Counted from the first letter of the stretch, positions 20,211-29,108 are shown. The stretch: 64,000 bases of DNA from Pseudomonas paracarnis (GCF_904063055.1 NZ_CAJFCN010000004.1:434001-498000); one strand, 5' to 3'. Translations and numbers: made by a program. Notes: a model not told the origin generated them from the sequence alone.

Positions 20211-20749
20211 GCCGCTACCTGGCCGTGACGGCCCTGGGTGGCCTGCTGTTGCTGGCGGATGACGCGCAGGCGGCGGTGGTCAACGGCCAGGTCCATGCGC
20301 GGTTGGTAATCACCGCCAGTTGCGAAGTGAGCAAGGGCGTGGAAACCGCGCCGGTCACACCCGAAGGCGGCACCGCGCTGTTGGACTTTGGCAGCCAGGG
20401 GCCGACGTGGAACGAGACCTTGGACGCGGCGATCTCCGATGGCGACAAGGCGCCGCTGTCGGTGTCCTGCAATCCTTCGGTGGTCAGCAGTTTCACGGTG
20501 ACCATCGATGGGGGGGCTAACGGCGACGGGACCACGCGGCGCCTGAGCAATGGCCGCCAGACCATTCCCTATCGACTGTCGGCTGACCCCCAGGGGCGCA
20601 GTGCCTACAGGATCGGCCAGCAACGCAATTTCGTCGTGACCCAGGGCACCCAGGTACCGATCCCGGTATTCGGTTCCGTGGTGGCGAATACCAGGGCCCT
20701 ACCGGCCGGCCTCTACACAGACACCCTGACGGTGACTCTGGATTGGTAA
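20204..20749 (+). CDS. Csu-type spore-coat-U domain pilin, second
   Basis: 181 residues with a signal peptide (cleavage near AQA|AVV) and one SCPU domain. Cys in ITASCEVSKG, LLDFGSQGP and the C-terminal TDTLTVTLDW fit the family, in which an N-terminal strand completes the fold of the next subunit. The start overlaps the preceding stop, so the two are translationally coupled. Which of the four small pilins is the main rod subunit cannot be told from position alone. Confidence 0.86.
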   Translation: MVSRYLAVTALGGLLLLADDAQAAVVNGQVHARLVITASCEVSKGVETAPVTPEGGTALLDFGSQGPTWNETLDAAISDGDKAPLSVSCNPSVVSSFTVTIDGGANGDGTTRRLSNGRQTIPYRLSADPQGRSAYRIGQQRNFVVTQGTQVPIPVFGSVVANTRALPAGLYTDTLTVTLDW

Positions 20750-20767
20750 ACCATGAGGATGGATATC

Positions 20768-21310
20768 ATGCATGTACTTGTATCGCGAATCGGCCTCTGT
20801 GCCCTGGGCCTGGGGCTGGCGTCCAGCCTGAACGCGGCGACCACGGTGACCGGGCAGATCAGTTCCAGCCTGACCTTGATCGCCAGTTGCCAAGTCAACG
20901 GCTCCGGGGCGGCCACCGGGTTGAATTTCGGTAGCTTGAACTTCGGCACCACCAACAGCCTGTTTACCAATGCCGACGCCCAGCTGCTCGGCGGCACCGG
21001 TACCGGCGGGGCGTTGTCGATCCTGTGTTCGGCTGGCACCGCGCCAACGATCAAGGTGCGTGCCGGCGCCCACGACGGTGCTTCCCCCGGTGGCACCCGT
21101 GCGCTGGCCGATGGCGTGGGTAACTTCGTGCCCTACGATTTCTACACTGACAGCGGGCGTTCAGCGCTGTTGGCGATTGACGGCGTGGTGACCCTCGCCA
21201 CCAGTACCGGCGTGGCGCAGACCGTCAACCTTTACGGCCGGGCGGTGGGCAAGGCGGGACTGCCGGCGGGCACCTACACCGACACCGTGGCCGTGGAACT
21301 GACGTTCTAA
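20768..21310 (+). CDS. Csu-type spore-coat-U domain pilin, third (candidate main subunit)
   Basis: 180 residues. ATG 20768 is preferred over 20753 because the only good ribosome site, GAGG at 20755-20758, lies nine bases before it. Signal peptide ends LNA|ATT. The SCPU domain is rich in Gly, Thr and Ser with NFGSLNFGTTNS, and it ends TYTDTVAVELTF. This small, glycine/threonine-rich composition resembles CsuA/B-type rod pilins more than its neighbours do, so it is a reasonable but unproven candidate for the major subunit. Confidence 0.84.
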   Translation: MHVLVSRIGLCALGLGLASSLNAATTVTGQISSSLTLIASCQVNGSGAATGLNFGSLNFGTTNSLFTNADAQLLGGTGTGGALSILCSAGTAPTIKVRAGAHDGASPGGTRALADGVGNFVPYDFYTDSGRSALLAIDGVVTLATSTGVAQTVNLYGRAVGKAGLPAGTYTDTVAVELTF

Positions 21311-21312
21311 CG

Positions 21313-21801
21313 ATGTGGCCCAGGGTGTTGCTCGCCATCGGCCTGGCGATACCGTTGCCGCTGTCGGCGGTGGTCAACCAGAGCTTCCAGGTGAGTGCGA
21401 CCATCACGCCGGGCTGTCTGATCGTGGGCGGCGGCGCCAACTACGGCACCTTGGCCTACGGCAGCTATTCGGCCCTGGCCACCAGCACGGTCACAGCGGC
21501 TCTCACTGGCGGCGTAACCCTGCAATGCACACCGGGCGTGGCCCTGAGCATGAGCGTGGATGGCGGCCTGTACAGCAGCACCGGGCGCAATTTGCAGCTC
21601 AACAGTGGCAGCGCGCGGGTGGCTTACCAATTGTTTCGCGATGCGGCGTTCAGCCAGAGCCTGGGGATCAACCAGAGCGTCAGCGTGACCTACAGCGATG
21701 CGAGCAACATCAGCCTGCCGATTTACGGGCGGGTGGTTTTACCGGGCAATCAGCCTGGGGGGACGTACAGCGACACGCTGCAGGTGCAGCTGACGTGGTA
21801 G
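21313..21801 (+). CDS. Csu-type spore-coat-U domain pilin, fourth
   Basis: 162 residues, beginning two bases after the previous stop. Short signal peptide ending LSA|VVN, Cys in ITPGCLIVGG, and a C-terminal strand YSDTLQVQLTW. It completes the run of four minor or major subunits before the assembly genes. Confidence 0.85.
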   Translation: MWPRVLLAIGLAIPLPLSAVVNQSFQVSATITPGCLIVGGGANYGTLAYGSYSALATSTVTAALTGGVTLQCTPGVALSMSVDGGLYSSTGRNLQLNSGSARVAYQLFRDAAFSQSLGINQSVSVTYSDASNISLPIYGRVVLPGNQPGGTYSDTLQVQLTW

Positions 21802-21827
21802 GGCTAACGGTTTTAAGGAGGGGTGTC

Positions 21828-22616
21828 ATGGGTTGTGCTTTGCGACGGTTATGGACCGCGGGTTTCGCCTTGGGGGCGTTGTGCTCGGCAGGGTTTGTAC
21901 AGGCGGCCAGTTCGGTGCTGATCTGGCCCATCGACCCGGTGCTGGAGGCTGACCAACAGGCCAGCGCGCTGTGGCTGGAGAACCGTGGCACCGAGACCGC
22001 CAACCTGCAGATCCGCGTGTTTGCCTGGAGCCAGAATGGCTTTGACGAGCAGTACCAGAACCAGCGCGATGTGATCGGCAGCCCGCCGGTGGCCAAGATC
22101 GAGCCGGGCCAGAAGCAACTGGTGCGCCTGACCCGCACCCGGGAAGTGCCGCCGGGGCAGGAGTTGGCCTATCGCATCATCATTGATGAAATCCCCTCGG
22201 CGTTGCAGGTGCCGGCGCCGCCGGAGGGCAAGAACACGGCGGCGGCGATTCGCTTTCAGATGCGTTATTCGGTGCCGCTGTTTGCCTACGGCGCCGGCTT
22301 GTGGAGCAAAGATGACGCTACCCGGCAGCGCGATCCCAAGGGCGCGGGCAAGCCGCAGTTAAGCTGGCAAGGGGTCAACGTGGCAGGGCGCAACTACATC
22401 GAGGTGCGCAACCAGGGCGCCGTGCATGCGCGGCTTACCGATGCGTCATTCAAACAGGGCGGGCAGACCCGGCCGTTGGTGGACGGTTTGCTCGGCTATG
22501 TGCTGCCGGGCGCGAGCATGCGTTGGCCGGTGCCGGACGCCGTATCGGCCGACCAGCCGTTGCAGGTCAGGGTCAACGGCGCGCCGCAACTGGAGAGCCT
22601 GGCGCCCAAGCGCTAA
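21828..22616 (+). CDS. csuC: Csu-type periplasmic pilus chaperone
   Basis: 262 residues with an ideal ribosome site (AAGGAGGGG) just upstream of ATG 21828. The signal peptide ends VQA|ASS. A PapD-like fold follows: first domain with LIWPIDPVLEADQQASALWL and IEPGQKQLVRLTR, second domain with YIEVRNQGAVHARLTDA. It holds pilin subunits by donating a strand and delivers them to the usher. The order pilins-chaperone-usher-tip matches the Acinetobacter csu operon. Confidence 0.88.
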   Translation: MGCALRRLWTAGFALGALCSAGFVQAASSVLIWPIDPVLEADQQASALWLENRGTETANLQIRVFAWSQNGFDEQYQNQRDVIGSPPVAKIEPGQKQLVRLTRTREVPPGQELAYRIIIDEIPSALQVPAPPEGKNTAAAIRFQMRYSVPLFAYGAGLWSKDDATRQRDPKGAGKPQLSWQGVNVAGRNYIEVRNQGAVHARLTDASFKQGGQTRPLVDGLLGYVLPGASMRWPVPDAVSADQPLQVRVNGAPQLESLAPKR

Positions 22617-22688
22617 CCGTTATGTAGCGCAACGGGCACACGCCCGGGTTTTAACAGGATGGAGATGTCCATTGAAGGACACAACGCC

Positions 22689-25037
22689 ATGGTGAGTCGT
22701 GGTTGGGCTCGGGTTTTATGGCCGTCGGTGGCAGTGGCAAGCGGGCTGTGGGGCGCAGCGATGGCGGGCGACTTGCCGCCGCCGCCCGGCAGCATGGAGG
22801 CAGTTGCCGATGCACAGCTGTTTCTGGAACTGGTGGTCAACCAGATGGACACCGGCCGCGTCATCGCGGTCGAGCAGCGCGCCGGCCAGCTGTTTGTGCC
22901 GGCCAGCGCGTTGCAGGACGTGGGCATGAAACTGCCCGGTGAGCCCGTCGGCAGTGTGGCCCTGGACCAGGTGCCGGGCCTGCACAGCGACTACGACAGC
23001 AACGGCCAGCGCCTGCTGCTGGATGTGCCGCCTTCCTGGCTGCAGGAACAGTTCATCGGCAACCGCAATACCTATCCGCGTACCCAGGCCATGAGCAGCT
23101 TCGGCGCCTTGCTCAACTATGACGTGTATTTCAATGACACCGACGACGGCGGCAGTTACCTCGCGGCGTGGAACGAAGTGCGGCTGTTCGACACCTGGGG
23201 CACCTTGTCCAACACCGGGCAACTGCGCCAGACCCTGTCCGACGGAGTCAGCGGCGGTACCCTCAACAATGGTTACCGACGTTACGACACCACCTGGCGT
23301 TTCTCCGACGATGAGCGCCTGCTGACCTACGAGGCTGGCGACGTGATCAGCGGCGCGCTGCCCTGGAGCAGTTCGGTGCGCCTGGGCGGGGTGCAACTGT
23401 CGCGGGACTTTGCCGTGCGCCCCGACCTGGTCACGTACCCCTTGCCGCAGTTTGCCGGTGAGGCGGCGGTGCCGTCGTCGGTGGATCTGTTTATCAACGG
23501 CTATAAATCCGACAGCGCACAGTTGCAACCCGGCCCCTACACCCTGACCAACATCCCGTTTATCAACGGTGCCGGCGAGGCCGTGGTGGTCACCACCGAT
23601 GCCCTGGGACGCCAAGTGTCGACCACGGTGCCGTTCTACGTCACCAGCACCTTGCTGCAACAAGGCTTGACGGATTTTTCGCTGGCCGCCGGTACCTTGC
23701 GCCGTGACTACACCCTGCGGGACTTCGGCTACGGGCCGGGCGTGGCCAGTGGCACGTTCCGCTACGGCTATTCAGATAACCTGACCCTGGAAAGCCACGC
23801 CGAAGCCTCCAGCGACCTGACCCTCGGTGGGCTCGGCGGCAACCTGCGCCTGGGCAACTTCGGCGTGCTCAATACCGCCCTCAGCCAGAGCCAGTTCGAC
23901 AGCCGCACGGGCCAGCAACTGAGCCTCGGTTACCAGTACAACAGCACGCGCTACAGCTTTATGTACCAACGGGTGGAGCGCCGCGACGACTACGCCGACC
24001 TGACCCTGGTCGATACCCCTTACGCCAGCCTCAGCAAGCGCAGCGAGCAGGTGACCCTGAGCCTCAACCTCCAACGTTTCGGCAGCCTGGGCCTGGGTTA
24101 TTTCGACGTGCAGGCGGCGGACGACTCGCGCACGCGCCTGCTCAACCTGAGCTGGAGCAAACCGTTGTGGCGCAACACCAGCTTTTATCTGTCAGCCAAC
24201 CGCGAAATCGGTGACAGCAACTGGGCCATGCAGGCGCAACTGGTCATCCCGTTCGACCTCAACGGCAGCCTGGCCTTGAGTACCGAGCGCAGCAAGGACG
24301 GCGCCAGTCGCCAGCGCATCAACTACAGCCGCGCGGTGCCCAGCGAAGGCGGGGTGGGCTACAACCTCGGCTATGCCCAGGGCGATGCCCCCAGCTATCG
24401 ACAGGCCGACCTGACCTGGCGCTTGCAGTCGGTGCAGTTGCAGGCCGGCGTGTACGGCAGCAGCGAGGCCATGACGCGCTGGGCCGATGCCAGCGGCTCA
24501 CTGGTGTGGATGGGCGGCGAAACCTTTGCCGCCAACCGCATCAATGACGCCTTTGTGGTCGTGAGCACCCAGGGCTTTGCCGGGATTCCGGTGCGCTACG
24601 AAAACCAGCTGGTGGGCCAGACCGACCGCAATGGCCATTTGCTGGTGCCGTGGAGCAGTGCCTATTACCGCGGCAAATACGAGATCGACCCGTTGAACCT
24701 ACCGGCGAATGTGCAAAGCCCCAATGTGGAACAGCGCGTGTCGGTGCGCCGAGGCAGTGGCTACCTGCTGGAATTCCCCCTGCGCCGGGTGCTCGCTGCA
24801 AGCATCACCCTGGTGGACCGCCAGCATCAGGAGTTGCCGCTGGGCAGCCTGGTGGTGCACGAGCAAAGCAACACCCAGGCGGTGGTCGGCTGGGATGGCC
24901 TGGTGTACCTGGAAAACCTCAGCGCCCACAACACCTTGCAGGTCACTTTGGGACAGGGCCGCACCTGCCAGGCAACCTTCGATATGGACGAGCAGCAACA
25001 GGACGTGCCCTTGATCGGGCCATTAGTGTGCCAATGA
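22689..25037 (+). CDS. csuD: Csu-type fimbrial outer-membrane usher
   Basis: About 782 residues. Outer-membrane usher that assembles and secretes the pilus. After the signal peptide (about residues 1-27, ending AMA|GDL) come the N-terminal chaperone-binding domain, a long beta-barrel with VDLFINGYKSDSAQLQPGPY, and C-terminal plug-end domains with ASITLVDRQHQELPLG. The start is chosen at ATG 22689, with AAGGA about ten bases upstream and a clean signal peptide; ATG 22659 or 22665 are possible. Confidence 0.92.
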   Translation: MVSRGWARVLWPSVAVASGLWGAAMAGDLPPPPGSMEAVADAQLFLELVVNQMDTGRVIAVEQRAGQLFVPASALQDVGMKLPGEPVGSVALDQVPGLHSDYDSNGQRLLLDVPPSWLQEQFIGNRNTYPRTQAMSSFGALLNYDVYFNDTDDGGSYLAAWNEVRLFDTWGTLSNTGQLRQTLSDGVSGGTLNNGYRRYDTTWRFSDDERLLTYEAGDVISGALPWSSSVRLGGVQLSRDFAVRPDLVTYPLPQFAGEAAVPSSVDLFINGYKSDSAQLQPGPYTLTNIPFINGAGEAVVVTTDALGRQVSTTVPFYVTSTLLQQGLTDFSLAAGTLRRDYTLRDFGYGPGVASGTFRYGYSDNLTLESHAEASSDLTLGGLGGNLRLGNFGVLNTALSQSQFDSRTGQQLSLGYQYNSTRYSFMYQRVERRDDYADLTLVDTPYASLSKRSEQVTLSLNLQRFGSLGLGYFDVQAADDSRTRLLNLSWSKPLWRNTSFYLSANREIGDSNWAMQAQLVIPFDLNGSLALSTERSKDGASRQRINYSRAVPSEGGVGYNLGYAQGDAPSYRQADLTWRLQSVQLQAGVYGSSEAMTRWADASGSLVWMGGETFAANRINDAFVVVSTQGFAGIPVRYENQLVGQTDRNGHLLVPWSSAYYRGKYEIDPLNLPANVQSPNVEQRVSVRRGSGYLLEFPLRRVLAASITLVDRQHQELPLGSLVVHEQSNTQAVVGWDGLVYLENLSAHNTLQVTLGQGRTCQATFDMDEQQQDVPLIGPLVCQ

Positions 25038-25060
25038 GGGATTGAACAGGGAGTGTTCAG

Positions 25061-26035
25061 GTGAGGGGCAGCGTAGGGTTGTATGGCGTGGGTTTGTTGT
25101 TTTGCGGGCAGGCCATGGCGGCGTGTTCGGTGGTGTCCACCGTGCCGGCCAGTTTTGGTTCGATCAGTTCGATGACGGTGCGCACCGCCGCGCAAACCAG
25201 CTCTACGGCCAACTCAGGGTTGAGTTGCACCTCGGCGCTGATATCGCTGCTGGTGTCCACCGACCATTTTTACGCCACGATCACCTCGCCCCAGACCGGT
25301 ATGGTCGGGCCGACCGGTGATGTGATCAGCTACACGATTTATGGCAACAACAGCACCAGCTATCCCATCACCCGTGGCAGCCAATTCGATTTCGGCGGCG
25401 CTGGCGGCATCGCCCAGAGCATCGGCCTGATCGCCGGGCCCGGCGCGAAAACTGTGCCGTTGTACCTGAGCAGCATCACTGGCAGCAACGTCGCCGCCGG
25501 GGTGTACACCGAGACATTGAGCATCGCCTGGGTGTGGAATTATTGCTCGGGGATCGGCCTTGGCGGCATTTGCCTGGGACGTGACATTGGCAGCGGCACG
25601 GCGTCCCTGACCGTCAGCATGACCGTGACCAACGATTGCCAGATCACCGCCCCGAATATCAGCTTCGGCAGCGCGCCGGTGGTCAGTGGGTTTAGTGCGG
25701 TGAGCGGGCAGACCATCAACATCGCCTGCACCAAGGGCAGCGCCTATACCGTGGGCTTGAGCGATGGCCAGAACCCGGTGAGTGTCGGCGGCCGGCGGCG
25801 CATGGTTTCCGGCGGCAATTACCTGGCCTATGACATTTTCAAAAGTGCCGGCACCACGCGTTGGGGCAGTGTCGGCGCGGCGCGGCGGGCCAGCTCCACG
25901 GCCGAGGTCAATCCCGGCAACGGCTTGGGTAATGGCAGCCAGGTGTACAACTACAACGCCAAGGTCTACACCGACCAGCCCACGCCGCCGGCTGGCACCT
26001 ATCTGGATAACGTGGTGCTGGACGTCGGTTTCTAG
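25061..26035 (+). CDS. csuE: Csu-type tip adhesin, two spore-coat-U domains
   Basis: 324 residues from GTG 25061. The signal peptide ends AMA|ACS. An N-terminal SCPU-like domain (residues about 20-175, rich in hydrophobic and Ser/Thr loops) is followed by a second one with VTNDCQITAPNISFGSAPV and a C-terminal strand YLDNVVLDVGF. In Acinetobacter the CsuE tip binds hydrophobic surfaces and starts biofilms, so attachment to abiotic surfaces is the expected role. It is last in the operon. Its stop shares the tetramer CTAG with the stop of the converging anti-sigma gene. Confidence 0.87.
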   Translation: MRGSVGLYGVGLLFCGQAMAACSVVSTVPASFGSISSMTVRTAAQTSSTANSGLSCTSALISLLVSTDHFYATITSPQTGMVGPTGDVISYTIYGNNSTSYPITRGSQFDFGGAGGIAQSIGLIAGPGAKTVPLYLSSITGSNVAAGVYTETLSIAWVWNYCSGIGLGGICLGRDIGSGTASLTVSMTVTNDCQITAPNISFGSAPVVSGFSAVSGQTINIACTKGSAYTVGLSDGQNPVSVGGRRRMVSGGNYLAYDIFKSAGTTRWGSVGAARRASSTAEVNPGNGLGNGSQVYNYNAKVYTDQPTPPAGTYLDNVVLDVGF

Positions 26036-26769
26036 AATGGCGTCTGCAACGCGGCGGCCTGATCCACCGGGCTTACCATCGCGTAGTTGTAGCCGCCGCC
26101 CGACCAGTAGTCGGCCTGCAAGCCATCGGCACTGCGGCTGCCGCGAGGCAGGAAACCGTTGTTCGGGCCCGGCGGGCGGATATAGAAGCTGATGCGCCGG
26201 CCTTGCGCGTCCTGGTACAGCACCATGGCTGCCGCGCCTTGGTCGGTGGTGAGCAGGCGCCCGCTGACCGGCTTGAAACCGGCTTGGCTCAGGTCGGGCA
26301 GGCGATGGGCCTGGTTGAAATAACGGTCGAGCCAGGCCTGCATGGTGCCAGGGTCCTGGGCGTTGTAGTCGGCGGGCATGATGCCGTCCTGGGCAAACAG
26401 GCGGTAGGCCTGCATGGCGTCGGTCATCGGCAACAGCGGCGGCTGGGTGGCTTCACGGGCGTGCCAACCGCCAACCCCGCCGAGGCTCACGGCGATCAGC
26501 AACAACGCCGCCGTGGCCAAGTGCCGACGGGACTGTTTCTTGATGCGCTGGCGAATCAGCGCCGGGTCCAATGCCGGGTTGTGCGGCTGTTGCAGGGCGC
26601 CGCTCAACGACGCGCGCAGCAACTGCGCATCTTGTTGCCAGGCCTGTACCCGGGCCGCCACTTCGGGGTGGCTGGCCAGCCAGGTTTCAAGCACACAGCG
26701 ATCAGTGTCCGGCAATTGGTGATCGACGTAGGCATGTAAATCGCGTTCGCTGGGGGGCAGGCTGATCAT
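26032..26769 (-). CDS. Anti-sigma factor (membrane-anchored)
   Basis: 245 residues. The N-terminus SERDLHAYVDHQLPDTDRCV is the usual anti-sigma zinc-less helical domain; a membrane segment LATAALLLIAVSLGGVGGW falls near residues 85-103, and a periplasmic sensor-like part follows, ending YWSGGGYNYAMVSPVDQAA. ATG 26769 overlaps the sigma stop as ATGA, so the pair is translationally coupled. It should hold the ECF sigma factor at the membrane until an envelope or oxidant signal releases it. Confidence 0.9.
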   Translation of the reverse strand: MISLPPSERDLHAYVDHQLPDTDRCVLETWLASHPEVAARVQAWQQDAQLLRASLSGALQQPHNPALDPALIRQRIKKQSRRHLATAALLLIAVSLGGVGGWHAREATQPPLLPMTDAMQAYRLFAQDGIMPADYNAQDPGTMQAWLDRYFNQAHRLPDLSQAGFKPVSGRLLTTDQGAAAMVLYQDAQGRRISFYIRPPGPNNGFLPRGSRSADGLQADYWSGGGYNYAMVSPVDQAAALQTPF

Positions 26770-27272
26770 TTGAGTCTCCGCAGGGCAGGGCCGGCCATTT
26801 CGCCATCGCTGAGCTGACGCAACGCTTGGCGTGCGCGGGACAGGCGTGACATTACGGTGCCGATGGGCACCTTGAGGATCTCGGCCACTTCCTTGTAGCT
26901 CAAGCCCTCGACGGACACCCACAGCAACAGGGCGCGCTGTTCGGTGTTCAGTTGGTCGAAGGCTTGCAGGGTGGATTGGGCCAGCACCGTGCGTTCTACC
27001 GAAGGTTGCACGTCATCGCGGCCGGTGAAGAATTCGAGCATGCGCGCATAGCGGCGGTTGCGGCGGTGGGCGTCGAGGAACTGCCGGTAGAGGATCGAAA
27101 ACAGCCAGGCGCGCAGGTCGCCCTCGATACGTTTATCGGCCCAGGCGACGATCGCGCGCTCCAGGGTCGATTGCACCAGGTCATCGGCGCTGCTGCTGTT
27201 GCGCGTCAGGGACACGGCAAAACGCCGCAACCTGGGGATGAGTTCGCGTAACTGTTCGTCGAGTTCATGCAT
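26766..27272 (-). CDS. ECF RNA polymerase sigma factor
   Basis: 168 residues. Region 2 (RRFAVSLTRNSSSADDLVQS, then LRAWLFSILYRQFLDAHRR) and region 4 (LSYKEVAEILKVPIGTVMSR) are clear, with no region 3, as in ECF sigmas. ATG 27272 is chosen over the in-frame GTG 27290 because a promoter with its start point near 27301 leaves no room for a ribosome site before 27290. It is divergent from the peroxidase-cytochrome pair, and both sides carry the same promoter type, so it probably switches on itself and those genes. Confidence 0.9.
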   Translation of the reverse strand: MHELDEQLRELIPRLRRFAVSLTRNSSSADDLVQSTLERAIVAWADKRIEGDLRAWLFSILYRQFLDAHRRNRRYARMLEFFTGRDDVQPSVERTVLAQSTLQAFDQLNTEQRALLLWVSVEGLSYKEVAEILKVPIGTVMSRLSRARQALRQLSDGEMAGPALRRLK

Positions 27273-27307
27273 GGGTGTCTGGCTGATCACTACGCTGGGA
27301 CTAGAGA

Positions 27308-27332
27308 GACGTTTGGCGTTGAAGGTTATTCC
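27308..27332 (-). promoter_or_regulatory. ECF-type promoter of the sigma/anti-sigma operon
   Basis: Read on the minus strand: -35 GGAAT (27332-27328), 16 bases, -10 CGTC (27311-27308). It matches the + strand promoter at 27360 in both boxes and spacing. Start of transcription expected near 27301, about 29 bases before the sigma ATG. Confidence 0.72.
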
Positions 27333-27359
27333 CCGTCCCGCAAAAAAATCCAGGGCCTG

Positions 27360-27384
27360 GGAATAGAGCCCATCGGCGTTCGTC
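27360..27384 (+). promoter_or_regulatory. ECF-type promoter of the peroxidase/cytochrome operon
   Basis: -35 GGAAT (27360-27364), 16 bases, -10 CGTC (27381-27384). The extended boxes GGAATA and CGTCT are identical to the opposite-strand promoter. Start expected near 27391, about 48 bases before ATG 27439. Confidence 0.72.
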
Positions 27385-27438
27385 TTAATGCTCCGACCTT
27401 ATGTTTCAGCCTGAGGCCTCTGGCCCTGGAGTTCCTGC

Positions 27439-28521
27439 ATGGTAGATCACTCATCACCACCCCGTCCTCCCTTGAGCACTGCGAGCCTGATCGCACGACT
27501 CGCCGGCATCGGTGCCGTGGTTGCGGTTGTTGCCGGCGCATTTGCCTACGTCAATGGCACGCTCGACCCACAACGCCTGCGGCCAAAAACCTTGGTCAAT
27601 GCCCTGGAAACCAATAACGGCGTGCATCCGGGTTTTCGCCGTAACCATGCCAAGGGCGTATGCGTGGCGGGTTATTTCCAGAGCAGTACCGAGGCCCGTG
27701 CCTATTCCAGTGCCCAGGTGTTCAGCGAGGCCGAGACCCCGATCATCGGCCGGTTTGCCTTGCCCAGCGGCAACCCCTACGCGCCGGACAGCAGTGTGCC
27801 GATTCGCAGTTTCGCCGTGCAGTTCAGCCAGGCCAACGGCCAGCAATGGCGTACAGGGATGAACAGCATGCCGGTGTTCCCGGTGGGCACGCCCGAGGCG
27901 TTCTACCAGTTGCTCAAGGCCGGCGCGCCAGACCCGGCCACGGGCAAGCCGAACCCGTCGAGCATGCCGGCGTTTTTTGCCGCACACCCGGAGACCGCGC
28001 CATTCCTGGCCTGGGTCAAGACCGCCAAGCCATCGGCCAGTTATGCGACTGAAACCTATAACGGCATCAACGCGTTTTACCTGGTGGCTGCCGATGGTAC
28101 GCGCCAGGCCGTGCGTTGGGAGGTGGTGCCCCAGAGCCAGGATGCGGCGGGTGATACCGCACCTGCTGGCGATGACTTCCTGGAGCAGGATTTGGTGCGA
28201 CGCCTGGCTGCCGGGCCCTTGCGTTGGCAGTTGAACATGACCCTGGCCAACCCCGGCGACTCGCTGGACGACGCAAGCAAGACCTGGACCGGCGCGCACA
28301 AGGTACTCAACGCCGGCACGTTGGTGTTGCAAAGCAGCCAGCCCCAGGCAGACGGTGATTGCCGCGATATCAACTTTGACCCGTTGATTCTGCCCAGTGG
28401 TATCCAAGCCTCCAACGACCCCTTGCTGGCCGCACGTTCGGCCGCGTATGCCAGTTCGTACCTGCGCCGCGCCGGTGAAGTCAGCCCGTTGCACAGCGCC
28501 CCTCAGGAGTCGAAGCCATGA
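27439..28521 (+). CDS. Catalase-family peroxidase (SrpA-like)
   Basis: 360 residues. An N-terminal membrane or signal segment (about 18-42) exports a minimal heme-catalase fold. Visible catalase features are the distal His region GFRRNHAKG, FALPSGNPYAP, and the proximal heme tyrosine region RSAAYASSYLRR near the C-terminus. It lacks the large wrapping and C-terminal domains of true catalases, as in the group called catalase-family peroxidases, which probably reduce peroxides with electrons from a partner. The next gene, a cytochrome b overlapping by four bases, is the likely electron donor. The pair is likely controlled by the divergent ECF sigma factor. Confidence 0.9.
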   Translation: MVDHSSPPRPPLSTASLIARLAGIGAVVAVVAGAFAYVNGTLDPQRLRPKTLVNALETNNGVHPGFRRNHAKGVCVAGYFQSSTEARAYSSAQVFSEAETPIIGRFALPSGNPYAPDSSVPIRSFAVQFSQANGQQWRTGMNSMPVFPVGTPEAFYQLLKAGAPDPATGKPNPSSMPAFFAAHPETAPFLAWVKTAKPSASYATETYNGINAFYLVAADGTRQAVRWEVVPQSQDAAGDTAPAGDDFLEQDLVRRLAAGPLRWQLNMTLANPGDSLDDASKTWTGAHKVLNAGTLVLQSSQPQADGDCRDINFDPLILPSGIQASNDPLLAARSAAYASSYLRRAGEVSPLHSAPQESKP

Positions 28522-29057
28522 ATGCTCAACCACGGTTCTTTGCGCCCTTGGCGCGCGTGTTGCACTGGCTGATGGCGTTGATGATCATCGCCATGCTGTT
28601 TATCGGCGCGGGTCTGGCGGCGTCGGTGTCGGAGCGCCATGAGTGGCTGATCCACCTGCACAAGCCGCTGGGCATTGCGATTCTGGCACTGGTGATCGTG
28701 CGCCTGGCGGTACGTTTTTCCACCCGTCAGCCGCCGTTACCAGCGGATTTGCCGGTGTGGCAGAGGCTGGCAGCCAAGGCCTCTCATGTGCTGTTGTACG
28801 CGTTGATGCTGGTGTTGCCGCTGCTGGGTTGGGCGATGATTTCAGCGGCCGGTGACCCGGTGATGCTCAGTAGTAACCTGCAACTGCCCGCGCTGCTGGG
28901 GGCGAATGCGCCGTTGTTTGCGTTGTTGCGCAAGGCTCACGGTTATTTGGCCTATCTGCTGTTTCTCACCGTGCTGGTGCATCTGGCAGCCGCGTTATTC
29001 CACGGTTTGATCCGCCGCGATGGTGTCTTGCAAAGCATGACCGGCAGCAAGGATTGA
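28518..29057 (+). CDS. Cytochrome b561-type membrane electron carrier
   Basis: 179 residues with four membrane helices and paired histidines (VLHWLMALM, HLHKPLGIAI, ASHVLLYALML, KAHGYLAYLLF). It overlaps the peroxidase gene as ATGA, so the products are made together. It probably passes electrons from the quinol pool to the periplasmic peroxidase. It is related to, but distinct from, the CybB protein at 10023. Confidence 0.88.
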   Translation: MNAQPRFFAPLARVLHWLMALMIIAMLFIGAGLAASVSERHEWLIHLHKPLGIAILALVIVRLAVRFSTRQPPLPADLPVWQRLAAKASHVLLYALMLVLPLLGWAMISAAGDPVMLSSNLQLPALLGANAPLFALLRKAHGYLAYLLFLTVLVHLAAALFHGLIRRDGVLQSMTGSKD

Positions 29058-29063
29058 CCGCTT

Positions 29064-29093
29064 CTGGTGGCGAGCAAGCTCGCTCGTCACCAG
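29064..29093. repeat. Single REP-like hairpin
   Basis: A lone palindrome CTGGTG...CACCAG enclosing CGAGCAAGCTCGCTCG, between converging genes. It may also act as a bidirectional transcription stop. Confidence 0.7.
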
Positions 29094-29108
29094 AGCTCGC
29101 CTCAGGGG

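Noticed and set aside
21315..21828. Extension of the csuC frame back through the fourth pilin
   Set aside because: That stretch is the pilin gene in another frame; the chaperone starts at 21828 after AAGGAGGGG and with a signal peptide.
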